In this document: piece after piece, positions 1 to 11,462 of the stretch
How the letters are laid out: the number at the start of each line of letters is the position of its first letter
Numbering within the stretch: the stretch's first letter is position 1
Assembly: GCF_025399195.1 (NCBI RefSeq)
Contig: NW_026252094.1
Coordinates: forward strand, 1 to 64,000
DNA from: Umbelopsis ramanniana AG
Taxonomy: Eukaryota; Mucoromycota; Umbelopsidomycetes; Umbelopsidales; Umbelopsidaceae
Direction of reading: 5' to 3'
DNA: 64,000 nucleotides
The notes under the pieces: generated by a model
Database searches by the model: none
Told to the model about the DNA's origin: nothing
What the model saw: the letters and a program-made list of their open reading frames with translations, nothing else
Translations under genes and position numbers: made by a program

Positions 1-98
1 AAAAAAAAAAAAAATTATTATGCCCTAGACTGCGTTGCGCGCTGCTGACAATTTGCATTCACCTCCCCCATAAACTCTGACTTCCTTCAAATGATTAG

Positions 99-1925
99 GT
101 ATGATGGCTACAGTTGACCTTGAGGTACGTATTAATCACCAGTCCTTCCGTTCCTACAAAATCATATCATATGCTTATGTCTAATTGCATGTGAACGTCG
201 TAGCCTGGTGATACCCTGGTCTCCGTTCCCAAGAATATCCTGATAACAGCTTCAGAAGTGGCGAAGCGACTCAATGTGGGACATCAGCTAGACTCTAACC
301 AGCTGCTGGTGCTTGAGATATGCCGTTTGAAGCAGCAAGGCGCAAAAAGCTCATGGTGGCCCTACGTCCGTCTATTACCTCAAGACTTCAACACTATGCC
401 CGTCACTTATCCTGAAGATGTTTTGAAATCAGCTTTGCCTCCACATCTGACTGGTACGTACAGCATGGTTGATTGTCTGGAAGCACCTATTCTGTCCTGA
501 CCGATCGGTCAAACCAAACTTTGTAGCGGAGATACAAGAGCAAAAAGCCAAGATCGACGCCGACTATCGACATGTAGTACAGTATTCAAAGGTACGGGCG
601 TCATTCCGTCAATTTAAATGGCTATGTGGTTGCTAATTTGAGTTTGCTTTCACCATATAGAATACTTCTCTTGGTGTTGAGGATATAGATTACAAAGAAT
701 TCGAATGGGCATGGCTATGTGGTAAGTATTTGTTGTTTTGGGGAGACTTCCAGAGAGTATGTTGGTTTACATATAACTTTTCATTAGTGAATACACGATG
801 CATCCATTTAGGGATGGAGGATAGATCGATTGTGGGTGGGAACATTGCCCTAGCGCCAATGCTGGACTTTTTGAACCACAAGAGTGACGCACAGGTTTGT
901 GTATTAGCGTGATCGCATGCTTCTTGTTACATGGCGATATTCACAGCCTTGCATGCAGTTTGAATGTGGTTACAATCGCAAAACCCAATCGTTCGATATT
1001 CGGACGCTTATGCCTTACCGCCGTGGCCAGCAGGTGAGCCTGAGTTCTCCGTTCATCCACCAACAAAACGAACAACTTATCCCTGTGTTTTAGGTATTCT
1101 TTCAGTATGGCGCCCATGATAATGCGTTTCTCCTAAAGGAGTACGGCTTTGTTGTGGCGAACAACCCGTACAGCGCAATCAATCTAGACGATCAAATGTC
1201 AAAATTGTTTGCAAGGCTACGAGTGAGCGGAAAATTCGGCGCTATGAAACTCAAGATGTTGGAAGAGAATGGGTAGGTCACAGGCGTTGTCAGTTTCCTT
1301 TGGTTAGGGAATGCTTTGTTATAAGTTATTCTGTTCTGTTCTGTTCTTTTCTATTCTGACCTCTTTGTCTTGATTTGTGGAAATAGTTATTATGGGTAAG
1401 TTCCAATATGATCTCCTGCATTAACTTTTCATGGCTGGCCCTTGCAAAGCCATGACCCTAAAGTAAATTATCTTATTCCCATTTACAGTGATTACACCAT
1501 TCGGAGGAACGACATCTCGTTCCGAACACTGACAGCACTTCGGTTGATAATGGCTACCGATAAAGTACAGTGTTCGGCTTGGCAGCGTTGTCTTTTGGGA
1601 AGTCAAGATATAATTAGCGAGGAGATCGAGCAGCAAGTTGGCCTGCTTTTGGGAGATATGTGCGCCAACACTGTAAGGCGGTCAGAGCGGGCTTTGGAAT
1701 ACCTGCAGGTAATGGAAATGATAAATGTTTGATGTACACATACCTTAATTTTGACATCGACCATACATGGACTTTCAGAATTTAAAGCTACAAGAATCTT
1801 CGGAATTGATGGTCGATTCTTTCGCTGCCCTGTTTCTTGAAACTCTGTGGAAAGAATACATAAGTATTGGCCAGGCTGCACAAATAGAATTGATACCCGG
1901 TTTGCTTACATCCAGCAACTCATGA
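99..1925 (+). CDS. SETD4-like SET-domain protein methyltransferase (5' partial)
   Basis: Multi-exon SAM-dependent protein lysine methyltransferase of the Rubisco-LSMT/SETD family. The 5' end lies outside the window: the first exon seen starts at 99 in phase 1 and reads GMMATVDLE, joining PGDTLVSVPKNIL, the family's N-terminal 'GRG...GD.L..VP' segment. Later exons give WWPYVRLLPQDF, EWAWLCVNTRCIHL, the SET core ALAPMLDFLNHKSDAQ (NH of the SAM pocket), and FDIRT, followed by VFFQYGAHDNAFLLKEYGF (catalytic Tyr region). The WAW.xVNTR, ALAP.LD.LNH and YG.HDN..L..EYGF motifs match SETD4 better than SETD3 or SETD6. The C-terminal half (about 1490-1925) is the helical substrate-binding domain, ending LLTSSNS. 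Roughly seven introns interrupt the visible part. The substrate is unknown. Family call strong; SETD4 orthology inferred from motifs. Confidence 0.82.
1327..1358. repeat. TTCTG pentamer microsatellite in SETD4-like intron
   Basis: Short imperfect run of TTCTG units within an intron of the SET-domain gene. The pyrimidine-rich run precedes the next exon and may simply be an expanded polypyrimidine stretch. Confidence 0.6.
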
Positions 1926-2998
1926 TAGACATGGACTATATGTCATGATAATAAATAAGAAGAACAAAAAATAAATAACAAAGTTTCCAAATGAGATCTC
2001 CCAAGCGAAGTAATCAGAATATGGAGGCGTTAGGATCGATCGCGGCTTCATGTTGGACGTCATACAGAGTTTGGAACACACAACGCATGGTGTAGTACAC
2101 GGACTCAGCGGAACTGTCGGAATGGACGGCGTATGCGATGAAAAATACTTAGTGTGTATCACATATCTGGGTCCTAGCCAAGTACATTAACTGGATGGTG
2201 GTGTTGGAGACAGTTTGCTGCCAATCAACAAATTTTGCGCAGAGCTATTTTGTTTGTAGAGGGAATAGCGATAATAAAAGGCAAGCTTCCAATTTAGTTG
2301 AGCGCCACGATATATGATACCCATCGTCGATTTACTGGAACCATTGAATCTTACGACTGCCTACTTAGTAAAGTTGCCGAACAGATGGGAGCTATCCAAA
2401 AATTTGGTTAACGCCGAGCGTAAATGGAAAAGATACCTGCCTTCGTTTACAGGTCGTGGGCTGTTTATGGTTACTGATCTGCAATCATCATAGTCACAGC
2501 AATTACATACCTCGATGATCTGCAATTACAGACATCAACTATGCGTGCTTGACAGGGGAAGGCATCGACTTACGATATGAAAATGGTTTTTATCAACGAT
2601 ATTTAAGAATTGAACATAGAACACTTGAAAATCAAAAACTTTTTTAAACTCCAATAATATGGGGTATTGTACTATGCAGAAAAAGCGAGCGAAGAAAATG
2701 AAACGTATGCTGTAAAAGCAAGGTATCCAAACCAAAAGAAGAAAAAAAAATTTTTCTCTTCGGGCAAACCCAAATAACCAGTATCTAGTGCACAACATCT
2801 AAGGGATGATGTGTATTATTTGGGTCGCGGTAAAGGTTTAGGATAAGGTCTGGGAAGTGCTGGCTTTGTTGGACGATCCGGAGGCATTATGTTGTAATGA
2901 TATTATTTGGTATAGCTAGGGGATGTTGTGCCTTTAGTATCCTTCAAGGAAGAGAAAGAAAATCTTGCTATTTCAAAGCACACCACACAATAGATTAA

Positions 2999-3017
2999 AG
3001 AGAGAGAGAGAGAGAGA
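2999..3017. repeat. (AG)n dinucleotide repeat
   Basis: About nine AG units in non-coding DNA downstream of the SET-domain gene. Confidence 0.85.
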
Positions 3018-3922
3018 AAAGCGTCAGGGGCGTATTCATCATTTTGATCCATAAATAACCAAGTAGCTTACCAGTACTCTTTTGACGTGCGTGCCGTGCT
3101 AATGGTAATCAAACTGCCGATTGCCTGAAAAAGATGAAGTGACAGCTGTCAGTTATTGAGAACTACTCGTTCTTACGATGGCTAATTGACCTACGTCTTC
3201 AAAGTATTCGAAGTGCTGGTATGAAAATGCTGAAGAATTAGGAACCGAGATAGTTGTGTTGAAGTTTCAATCCAAAGTTAATTATTCGTTCCTATTTATT
3301 GTTTCGCTTTGACTGAACGATAATCACCACATGGTTGAGACGCATGATAACCAACATTCCCCTAAATTTGACTCGTTTCGCCAACATAACTGGTCGGCGC
3401 GTTAAAAACCAAAGAGCACGCTGACAACGAGCTGTTCAATAGTATACAAAGAATACTGGGCTCCAACGTAGCTTTTACCTTGCGCACTTGAATTACGAGC
3501 ATTGTATAGGTTCAAGAACAACTTGCTTATAGATGATGTATCTGACATTATCAACGATTGCATTCGATGTCATGCCCAGAGACTCGATATTTCCGGATCG
3601 TGGCATTACCCCGATCTGGTAAGAACTGAACGCACATCGATTGTTACGATTTCGACGCTCAAAGTGTAAACCACCGTTGTCTTCCAAATCCAAACATGAT
3701 AAACAAAACCTTTGTTGCCAGTGCAACATCATCATTGCACAAATTACGACAACAAAGCGCGATGGTTGCACCTTCTGGTGTCATGGCCGTGGACCGATTC
3801 GATGACTGATACTCAGTGCTGTACAGGTCTAAGATTAGTTGTTTCATCTAGGGTGTACGCTCAGTGTATGGTGTGGAGTATGCCTACTACTCACATTCTT
3901 TAGTGTGCCATTTCAATATGCT

Positions 3923-4141
3923 TCATGTTGCTTCACCATAGAGGATTTGATGCGGCGGATTCAGGCACATAACGCGCAAGGTTAAGGGATTAAAGTTTCG
4001 CGATCTATCATCCGCAACACTGAACATCCAAGCATGGCCGTCCTCGCACAAATTCATCTGAGACCATTTTCCAACGCGGTTTGGTAATAGATGATGTGCG
4101 AAATTTTTCCCCTTGACACGAGGGTAAATTGTATCAGACAT
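3923..4141 (-). CDS. Hypothetical small protein, possibly part of a spliced gene
   Basis: A 72-codon frame beginning with ATG (MSDTIYPRVKGKNFAHHLL) after a T/C-rich leader, as is usual upstream of starts in this window. It ends NPPHQILYGEAT. A donor-like GTGAAG lies just before the stop, so the frame could instead splice to the coding-like stretch near 3730-3493. No known domain, no membrane segment. Kept as a weak candidate because of the start context and protein-like composition. Confidence 0.2.
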   Translation of the reverse strand: MSDTIYPRVKGKNFAHHLLPNRVGKWSQMNLCEDGHAWMFSVADDRSRNFNPLTLRVMCLNPPHQILYGEAT

Positions 4142-5458
4142 GATTGTTGTGACAAAAAAAGAAATGAAGGATCAGTGTGATGAGTTGAGGCAGGGAAGTT
4201 AGTTATGGAAAAAAAAGTCAGCAGGGGGTGATCTGCACTCGATTTGAAGTATGTGCATGCGCAATTAGCTGTCAAACAGCATGGTGGGCGTTAGCGAATA
4301 GGTAAGGGTTGTTACTGTTAAACGCCTTTATCACTGTGGATTTATCAATGTCACGCCACGCCATATGTGAATCAAAGTAACGGTAAGAAGGACTGTTTCC
4401 AGGCAAAATTGCCGCGATGATGCATATGATGCCTGCACTTTTGCTGCCCATACAAACAATTACGAGAACTTAACATTACCTCAACTATTTTTGTGTGGAA
4501 AGACACATGTGGATACACAGGTAAATGATAGTGTCCATGTCCACTATTGTTTATTGGCTATGTAAATCGCAACATGGCAGAGATTTTCACATATATTTTA
4601 AGACATGAATGGCAATACCATGCTGTTTGAAGAAATCGTCTTTAATTTTTTGCGACATGGTGGCCTGGACACCAACGTCCCAAATAAAACGAACACCATC
4701 TTTCATCATGCGTTTCCTACGCCTCAAATACGCGGAAGTCATGAAAGGGGATGATGGTGTTGATATTATGAATAATTGCTTGATGGCGGATTATGTGCTT
4801 TAATGACTCAGAAAAAAAAACACAGACAGACAACATTGACCGTGCGTACTTTTCCATTTCGCGCTCTATAATAGCCATTTGGCATGCCTGAATCTGGGAG
4901 CTGTGATGGAGTCAGTTTTGTTTATAAACTCTTGATAACTTAATGTGTAAAATATTTGGTGCAACTTTCACACTACAGAATAGCAAAAGGCTGCGATAAC
5001 GTGCCATGGTTTTTAGGCTGGGTCAACCAGCCAGCCTTTCGTTTGACGGATCAGTAAGGCGACATTACCATTTAACATGTGCCGCATATGAAACCCAGTC
5101 CGCGGGATCTTCACCAAATTTCTTAATCTTTCTGGGGGAGAAGCCATCAAAATTTTGGATCTAGGAGTGCTGGGATTTGACAGGTTCTCAAGCCGTGTTC
5201 CCCAAAATTGTGGGAGGCAAATTCTTTCATATCGCCATTGATCCCAAAGTGCAACCACCGGTGCGAAATTTTTTGGGTCAGTCCCGTGTAGAGATGAGAT
5301 CCGGAACGGCTTGGGTCACGAGGTCCTCAACACTGCAATCCGGAAGACATGAATAATCACCAGCCAAGCGCGCTAACATCTCCCAAGCGTATATAAAGCA
5401 TTTATCATCATAACCTCAATATATCAAGATTTCTAGCAAAGAAAAAAGGAGAGAAATC

Positions 5459-7873
5459 ATGATTTTCTCTTCGATATTGATCCGCAGCGCAAATGGACGA
5501 CCAAGGCTGCTTGGACAAATCAGATTTATCTCGTCCCAGGAACCACTTCGATTCACTAAAAATACTTGTAAGCTAATCCTGTCGATCTAATGAGAAATCG
5601 GGCAAGTAGTAACACTATCTCTACCATAGCCCTTGTCAGCACTAAGACTAGAACCCTCGGTCGATCGCAGGGTCGAGTAGTTATTCTAGGCAAGTGTAAT
5701 TTGGGGTATGGATCGCATTCTACAGATCATCTTGTTAACATCGCATTATGACAACTCTCGGACCGGAAACAGGTTCTGGATGGGCAGGTATGTACAAGTT
5801 CCTAAGAAGGCTTTCCCGCACAACTACCATAATAGCTAACCATGAATCTGCTTCAGGTTTTAAACTGATGAAAGATCTGAATAGAAAGGACTACGAAGTA
5901 TCTGTCGTGTCTCCTAGGTAATGCTCAAAGAGAAGGATTGCTTAAGGGGGATTGCACCTGTCTACCACGCTAACCTGTCATCGCAACCAGAAATTATTTT
6001 GTGTTCACACCCTTACTGGCAAGCACTTCCGTCGGCACCCTCGAATTTCGTTGTATTACTGAACCGGTTAGAGGCTACTCACAAAATATTTCTTACCACC
6101 AAGCATGGTGTGATTCCGTCGGTACGAGTCGATATACCTCGATTTGACTCCATAGCATATGCATTTCTCGCCTAATGCTGAATTTGCAATTTCAATAGAT
6201 CTTCAAAATCAGGTCATTCACTGTACCTCAAACGTCGACGGAAGTAAGATCTCACAGTCTAACAAAAGTCTTTCCGTCAAAACCTTATTGACCACTCTCC
6301 TCTCACAGATAAAGGAGTCCAGTTCTCTCTAGACTATGATAAATTGGTTATCGGAGTTGGCTCCTATTCACAGACATTTGGCATACCAGGAGTTAAGGAG
6401 CACGGCTTGTTTCTCAAAGATGTCAATGATGCTCGCTTGATACGCAGCCGCGTGGTTTCATGTAAGAAGGATAATCTGTACAATTGAAACCGCCAAACAT
6501 ATAATTTAAACTACCGCTGTTCGTAGGCTTTGAATACGCTTCGCAGCCTGGCATTACGGATCAGGAGAAAGCAAACAGGTTGCATTTTGCGGTTGTAGGC
6601 GGAGGTCCAACGGTAGGATATACATTGCTTCCTGTTCCGCGGTATTCACAACATAATACTCAATAGTTATGCTCCACAATGCAGGGAATTGAATTTTCTG
6701 CCGAGCTATATGACTTTATATCGTCAGATATGTCAAGGCTGTATCCACAACTTATGTCACAGACCCGCATGACTTTGTACGATGTTGCTCCAAATATTCT
6801 CGGCACATTTGATTCTCAACTTTCGGAATACGCGCACAAAAAGTTCAGTCGTAAAGGAATTCAGATCAAGACGAGTGAGTGGCCACCAGCATTCCAAGTA
6901 TGAGTTGTTTTGCTTCTTATACTAATCAATTTAATGATGATGATAGAGCGACGTGTTTTGGAGGTAACCAAGGATGATTTGGTCATTGAGGGGGATGGAA
7001 AAGGTTAGTTAGCAATGTGAATAATATGGAATGCAGTATCATAGGTGAGACCAGACAGACGACTGACACACTTCTGTAGTTCCCTACGGCATGCTGGTAT
7101 GGTCTACCGGCCTCATGCAGAATCCATTGATAGAATCATTGAATGAGCTTGAAAAAGACAAAAGAAGCCAAAGGTGGGTATTGACAAAACATCACCTGAA
7201 AAAAAATGTGCCGCTGATCTAAATCAAACTGCCAACTTCTTCCCTAGACTTTTGACAGACGAACAACTACGAGTGCTTTCGAAAGATTCGAAGAAACCTT
7301 TGAACAATGTGTAGGTATCTTTGGCAATAATTCAATACCTCATGTTACATAATATGCTCACTCAAAGCATTCAGGTATGCGCTGGGCGACTGTGCAACCA
7401 TAGAGGGCCTTGACTTGCCGGCAACCGCTCAAGTGGCGAACCAAAAAGCCATATATTTAAGCAATGGTATATTGACATTGGATTCAAGTACGCTAGTAAC
7501 ATACCTACCTTAATGCTAACCAACGTTTCAATATCAGTTTTGAACAAGCAAGTCAAGAAAGGATCGGACTACCTTGCGAAGCCATTCATATTCAAAAACA
7601 GAGGATCCATGGCCTACATAGGGTCCTCCGAAGCACTTGTAGATATGTCAACAGTACACCAAAAGGCTAAACGCTCAGGGCACCTTGCCTGGTTACTATG
7701 GCGCTCTGCCTACCTCAGTATGAGTGTGAGCATTCGGAACAAAATGCTCATCCCGCTTCATTGGTGAGTTACAGCTAAGCTATAGTATCATTCAGTACAA
7801 GTACTAACGGATTATTATTATTTTTTCCAGGTTTTTGACTTGGGGCTTTGGAAGAGACATCAGTCGATTCTAA
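5459..7873 (+). CDS. Type II (alternative) NADH:ubiquinone oxidoreductase, mitochondrial
   Basis: FAD-dependent rotenone-insensitive NADH dehydrogenase (NDE/NDI family) passing electrons from NADH to ubiquinone at the mitochondrial inner membrane without proton pumping. The ATG at 5459 opens an Arg/Ser-rich leader (MIFSSILIRSANGRPRLLGQ) typical of import. The FAD fold reads RVVILGSGWAGFKLM after splicing, followed by SPRNYFVFTPLLASTSVGTL, a family signature, then YHQAWCDSV. The second Rossmann fold is HFAVVGGGPTGIEFSAEL and the C-terminus FLTWGFGRDISRF. About ten introns. Two oddities: intron 2 (5690-5772) uses a GC donor, and exon 3 (5773-5787) is only 15 nt, encoding the middle of the glycine loop. 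No EF-hand insert is visible, so calcium control as in some NDE1 enzymes is not expected. Inner versus outer face cannot be told. Confidence 0.93.
5773..5787 (+). other. 15-nt microexon coding the FAD glycine loop
   Basis: GTTCTGGATGGGCAG is flanked by an AG acceptor (5771-5772) and GTATGT donor. Joined to CTAG upstream and GTTTTAAA downstream it restores the motif G-S-G-W-A-G-F, required in this enzyme family. The upstream intron starts with GCAAGT, the usual context of GC-AG introns. Confidence 0.85.
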
Positions 7874-8091
7874 AGTAGGAGCCTACTTTGCGCCAAATGC
7901 CTGTCTGTACCTGCACTATGAAATTTCACTTTGAGCCTACATCACAGTAAGAAATGCTTTAGATATTTCCCCCTCCCTTACAATATAGTCCTCCAACAAA
8001 CTAGTATGCCTTGCATTGTCTATGAATTCTTTTATGTCTGCAACGAATTGCAAATAATCGCTATGTACAATATATAAATTGAAAGATGAAT

Positions 8092-8734
8092 TTATAGAAA
8101 GAATGCCGGTTTCTTTTTCGTATCGGATCCCGCCTCTACTGGAAGAGGTTGTATAGATGTAGCGGGCTCCTTTGAGGGTTCAAAGACAGTGGTTGCTGAA
8201 GTAGATGGTTCGGCAACGAACACTACGGAATGGAGAGGTTACCATCGGGTTTTACATAACATAGAGCAAGAAAAGAAGATACTCACGCTTTTCCAAATAT
8301 TCGTCGTCTATTTCTGCCATGTCTTCCTCGTTTTTGCCGGCTTTCTTTTTCAGTAGCATGGATATCTCAGTGTGCAAGTTGTCGTCGACCGATTCGCCTC
8401 GCTCCAGACGCTGTATGACTTCTTTCAGGACTGCAATCTGGTGACTGGACTTGTCAACATACTCTTGCTGATCAATCTTGAGCCATATTAAATGAAGAGC
8501 TTCGGAGCCAAACACGACCCACATGAAATACTCAAGAAAGAAGGGTAAATGCTTCTGTTTTTTGAAATGCTGCGCTGCTGATTTGAGCTTTTCAGGCTGT
8601 GTGTTGGGTAATTGAGTAGGGGTGGCATACTGGCGTCGTGACCACTGTGGTAACTCTCTTCGTACTGTCTGTATTAATGAGGCTCGGTGCTGCAACAGCC
8701 GTTTACCGTTGGAATTGAGGATGCGGCCCAGCAT
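8092..8734 (-). CDS. Small mitochondrial membrane-associated protein, DUF5321-like
   Basis: Two exons (8734-8287 and 8222-8092, intron 8223-8286) encode 192 residues. The chosen ATG opens a basic, hydroxylated leader (MLGRILNSNGKRLLQHRASL) typical of mitochondrial import. An upstream in-frame ATG at 8854 would add 40 residues including a hydrophobic run and proline stretch, but looks like leader. The middle has a hydrophobic segment (LPFFLEYFMWVVFGSEALHL) followed by an amphipathic helix with KEVIQRLERGE. A single membrane helix followed by a charged 'LREVIER'-like helix is the layout of the fungal DUF5321 family as I recall it. The C-terminus is Pro/Thr/Lys-rich and ends KKKPAFFL. Function unknown. 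Confidence 0.7.
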
Positions 8735-11462
8735 TTTTCGAGGTGGTGGTGGAGTTGTACGCAAAGGAAACAAAAAAACCAGGACAGCAAAAATTGCCAG
8801 ATAATTAAAACTCCGTACCCCTACATGCCAAAAATCGGTGCAGCGTCTTGTCATATCGGCTTGTTAACATAAGAACGAAGCGATGAATGGAAGCAGCGCT
8901 GCATAAACATACATTTAAAAATTGTTAAGATGGATAAGCTGATTAAAATTGAATTTGGAATCTATCTTCAGGATTCACGTTACAATAATTATCAGAAAAA
9001 GAATTTCAAAAAGAAATATAATGGAAACACAAATTATAGGCATCCAACCATTTGCATATCAAATCACTACGGTTATTTATCTACACAAATTCATAATCAA
9101 CAGATGGAAATGTGCTGCCCGTTTGCAACAGAAAGCATTATCTAAAGCCCAGTCCATTCTATGAAATTGTCCTCTAGATCTGACATAGGAATAAAAGCAT
9201 AATCTAATAAAATTGGATAGGATTCATGCTTCTAATGTTACGTAATACTTCTCATTGGAACCATTGCGATTGATTGTGCATCGAGCATGAAGCTTCCATG
9301 CATAATGTGTGCGGCTGGTGTCATTGTTCCCGTTTAGAAAATCATTTTGGAAATTTTTGGTTTCGGATGAAGCTGTCCCGGTGTTTGGGAAATGGGGATA
9401 ATGTAATTTGCCTCACAAGCCCCCCTCATCCGAGACAAAAAATGCGTAATTTTGTGTGGGATGACCTAAAAGATATAAACTGTTTATGGCTTCAAGAAAC
9501 GAAAGATGCACTGATCACGGTGGTTTGAAGGCTGCGATGCTACAGTAATCAGATGCGCTTTTTCTATATACATGAGTAGCGGTAAATCAGCTTTGTTGTT
9601 CTAGCTGGTTTGTTCTACATTTGTTTACTGACATGAAAACGCCAACAATACATTGATGGGAGAGTCAATGGTTTCAGATTAACTACTAACATTTAAAAAC
9701 CAAAATGCTCAGCAAACCGAAGCAAATATTTACCCGAATCCAATGTCAGCAGCGTGAGGATCACATAAGTGCATTTCACCTGTAATGGCATTTTGCATGT
9801 ATGGTGTGATATTGTTGGGTAGAAGCTTCTGCGGACAAACAATTGAGTGACGAGTGAGCGATCGAATGCTGAGTTCGTGTCAAAAAATGGTGCTGTGACC
9901 AACTCGAGTAACGAGAGGTCCAGTGGAGATCGCTGGGTGGAGATAGATGCGAAATGTACACAGGAATAAAGTGTGCTATGGCCTCAATCTCAGTTGTATT
10001 ACATATACTGACTTCAGGGGGGTTGTACGTCCCACGTTGCGGATTACCCTTCTAATCGGTCGTCAACCAGGGAGAACGTACGCCACTCTACGACTAAATC
10101 CATTAGGTTAGGTAAACGCGGAGTAACGATGGTGTTGTATTAAATTTTTTAACCAAATTGATAGGTTCTTTTATCTATGTCTACGACAGTGTGTCCTCAT
10201 CGACGTGCAAGTGCTCAAAACAGCCTGATGGGCTGCTTAGACGAGCTAGTAAATGCCAGCACACACATCGGAATTGGAAGAGATCAAAATGACGTTGAAG
10301 GGGATGGTTTTCTCAACATAGCATGTAGAGTGATCTAACAAAGAGATTTGGTTGATGATATTGAAACCGGCAAGAGCTTCGCCGATGAATCTCCGTCTCA
10401 ATACGTTTTTAACAGAGAGAGGGAGAGTAATTTCATTTGACAGTTTACACCGCCTTCAAGTCCGATTATCATCCCACTTCCTGGATTTTTTTTTTTTTTC
10501 GAATGCTTCAATCCTACAGGTAGGTAATGGCAGTGTATTTAGTACTTGTCACAAGATAATGTGGTCCACATCTACTTTGAATCAGACGGGCGATACCATT
10601 CGGGGCGAAAGGAGGAATGAAGGTGCCGGCCGTCGAACCAACATGTAGAACCATCTTCATGTAGACCGAAGGGGTTTCAATATCGTAATGTCAACGAGTG
10701 AAGTGGATACAAATTGTACTTTTCTCTCTGCTGAAACCATAGATGATTCTTAACGAATCAACCGAAGTCCAAAAGTAGTCGTGACATTAGTGTCAAAGGG
10801 AGCCGCCATGTTAAGGTCCGACATAACGATTTTGCGTTCTCCAGAGTCGTCCGCTTGGTCACACAGTTTGCAACACAGCAAGAAAAAAAAAATCATCAAA
10901 TAATGCGACATTGCCTTTTGCAGTCAGTCCAGTTACCAAAATCGCGTATTTGTCACCGTAAACGTTACGGCCATCCGAGCCCTGCCTAAAGCAGCCCGGG
11001 CGTGAAAAAGATTCATTTACTTGCCGGTTTATCAATGGGGGAATGAAAGCGTTTTGAAAGCCCTCAGTGAAGCGACGGGTTTTCCTTCTTTCTTCTTTCT
11101 TCCTCTCCCCGCAAAACCTGAAACCAAACGATAGCAACCTCACCCCACTTGTACAGATAGAACCTGAGCCCAAAAGTGTCTTCTCTCGTTGGTCTCCAAC
11201 CTGAACTGAACTGAAACTGATTAAACTACTCTTTCCCTCCGCCACTCCGCCCAGGTTAGATGTTCCATCAACATAATACCTTGTCTTGTCCATCATATAA
11301 GAATACGCCAGAACCTCCATTTTTTTTATCTGTTTAAGCTTTCTGAATAGACCTATTCTTTTTGCTCCTTTTTTCCATTCCCTTCCCATCATCATTTCGC
11401 CTCGTTGTCAGGTGCGACCCGCCGTCGATCATACATCACACTATCGAATCACCCCAACGCTT
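8735..11462. other. Gene-poor stretch with unassigned coding-like segments
   Basis: 2.7 kb between divergently oriented genes. No ATG-started frame encodes a recognisable protein. Two minus-strand segments look coding: 9828-9734 (KLLPNNITPYMQNAITGEMH, ending HAADIGFG, bounded by an AG acceptor and a GTAAAT donor) and about 10449-10245 (SVKNVLRRRFIGEALAGF, ending SDVCAGIY and a stop). A further stretch around 10660-10500 reads STAGTFIPPFAPNGIARLIQ. They may be exons of one undetected or broken gene. The last 300 bp are T/C-rich, as expected for the promoter and leader of the cysteine-rich gene at 11463. Confidence 0.45.

Larger units (their letters stand above)
1926..5458. other. Gene-poor stretch, no assignable gene
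   Basis: 3.5 kb between the SET-domain gene and the NADH dehydrogenase. It holds only short open frames. Three minus-strand stretches look more coding-like than background: about 4743-4590 (TSAYLRRRKRMMKDGVRFIW, ending HVLKYM), 4141-3923 (ATG after a pyrimidine-rich leader, MSDTIYPRVKGKNFAHHLL) and about 3730-3493 (CLSCLDLEDNGGLHFERRN). I could not splice them into one protein and recognise no domain. An (AG)n run lies at 2999-3017. They could be an unrecognised small gene, decayed gene pieces, or chance. Confidence 0.5.

Noticed and set aside
8735-8854. 40-residue N-terminal extension of the 8.1-8.7 kb gene
   Set aside because: The downstream ATG gives a good mitochondrial leader; the extension, though opened by ATG, has leader-like composition. 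Kept only as an alternative.
9274-9528. 84-codon plus-strand frame with several Cys and Trp
   Set aside because: No ATG at its start (TTG) and no recognisable family; likely chance.
10859-11395. 178-codon minus-strand open frame
   Set aside because: It lies antisense to the promoter and T/C-rich leader of the cysteine-rich gene; Lys/Arg/Glu-rich composition is what the complement of such a tract gives, and no family fits.
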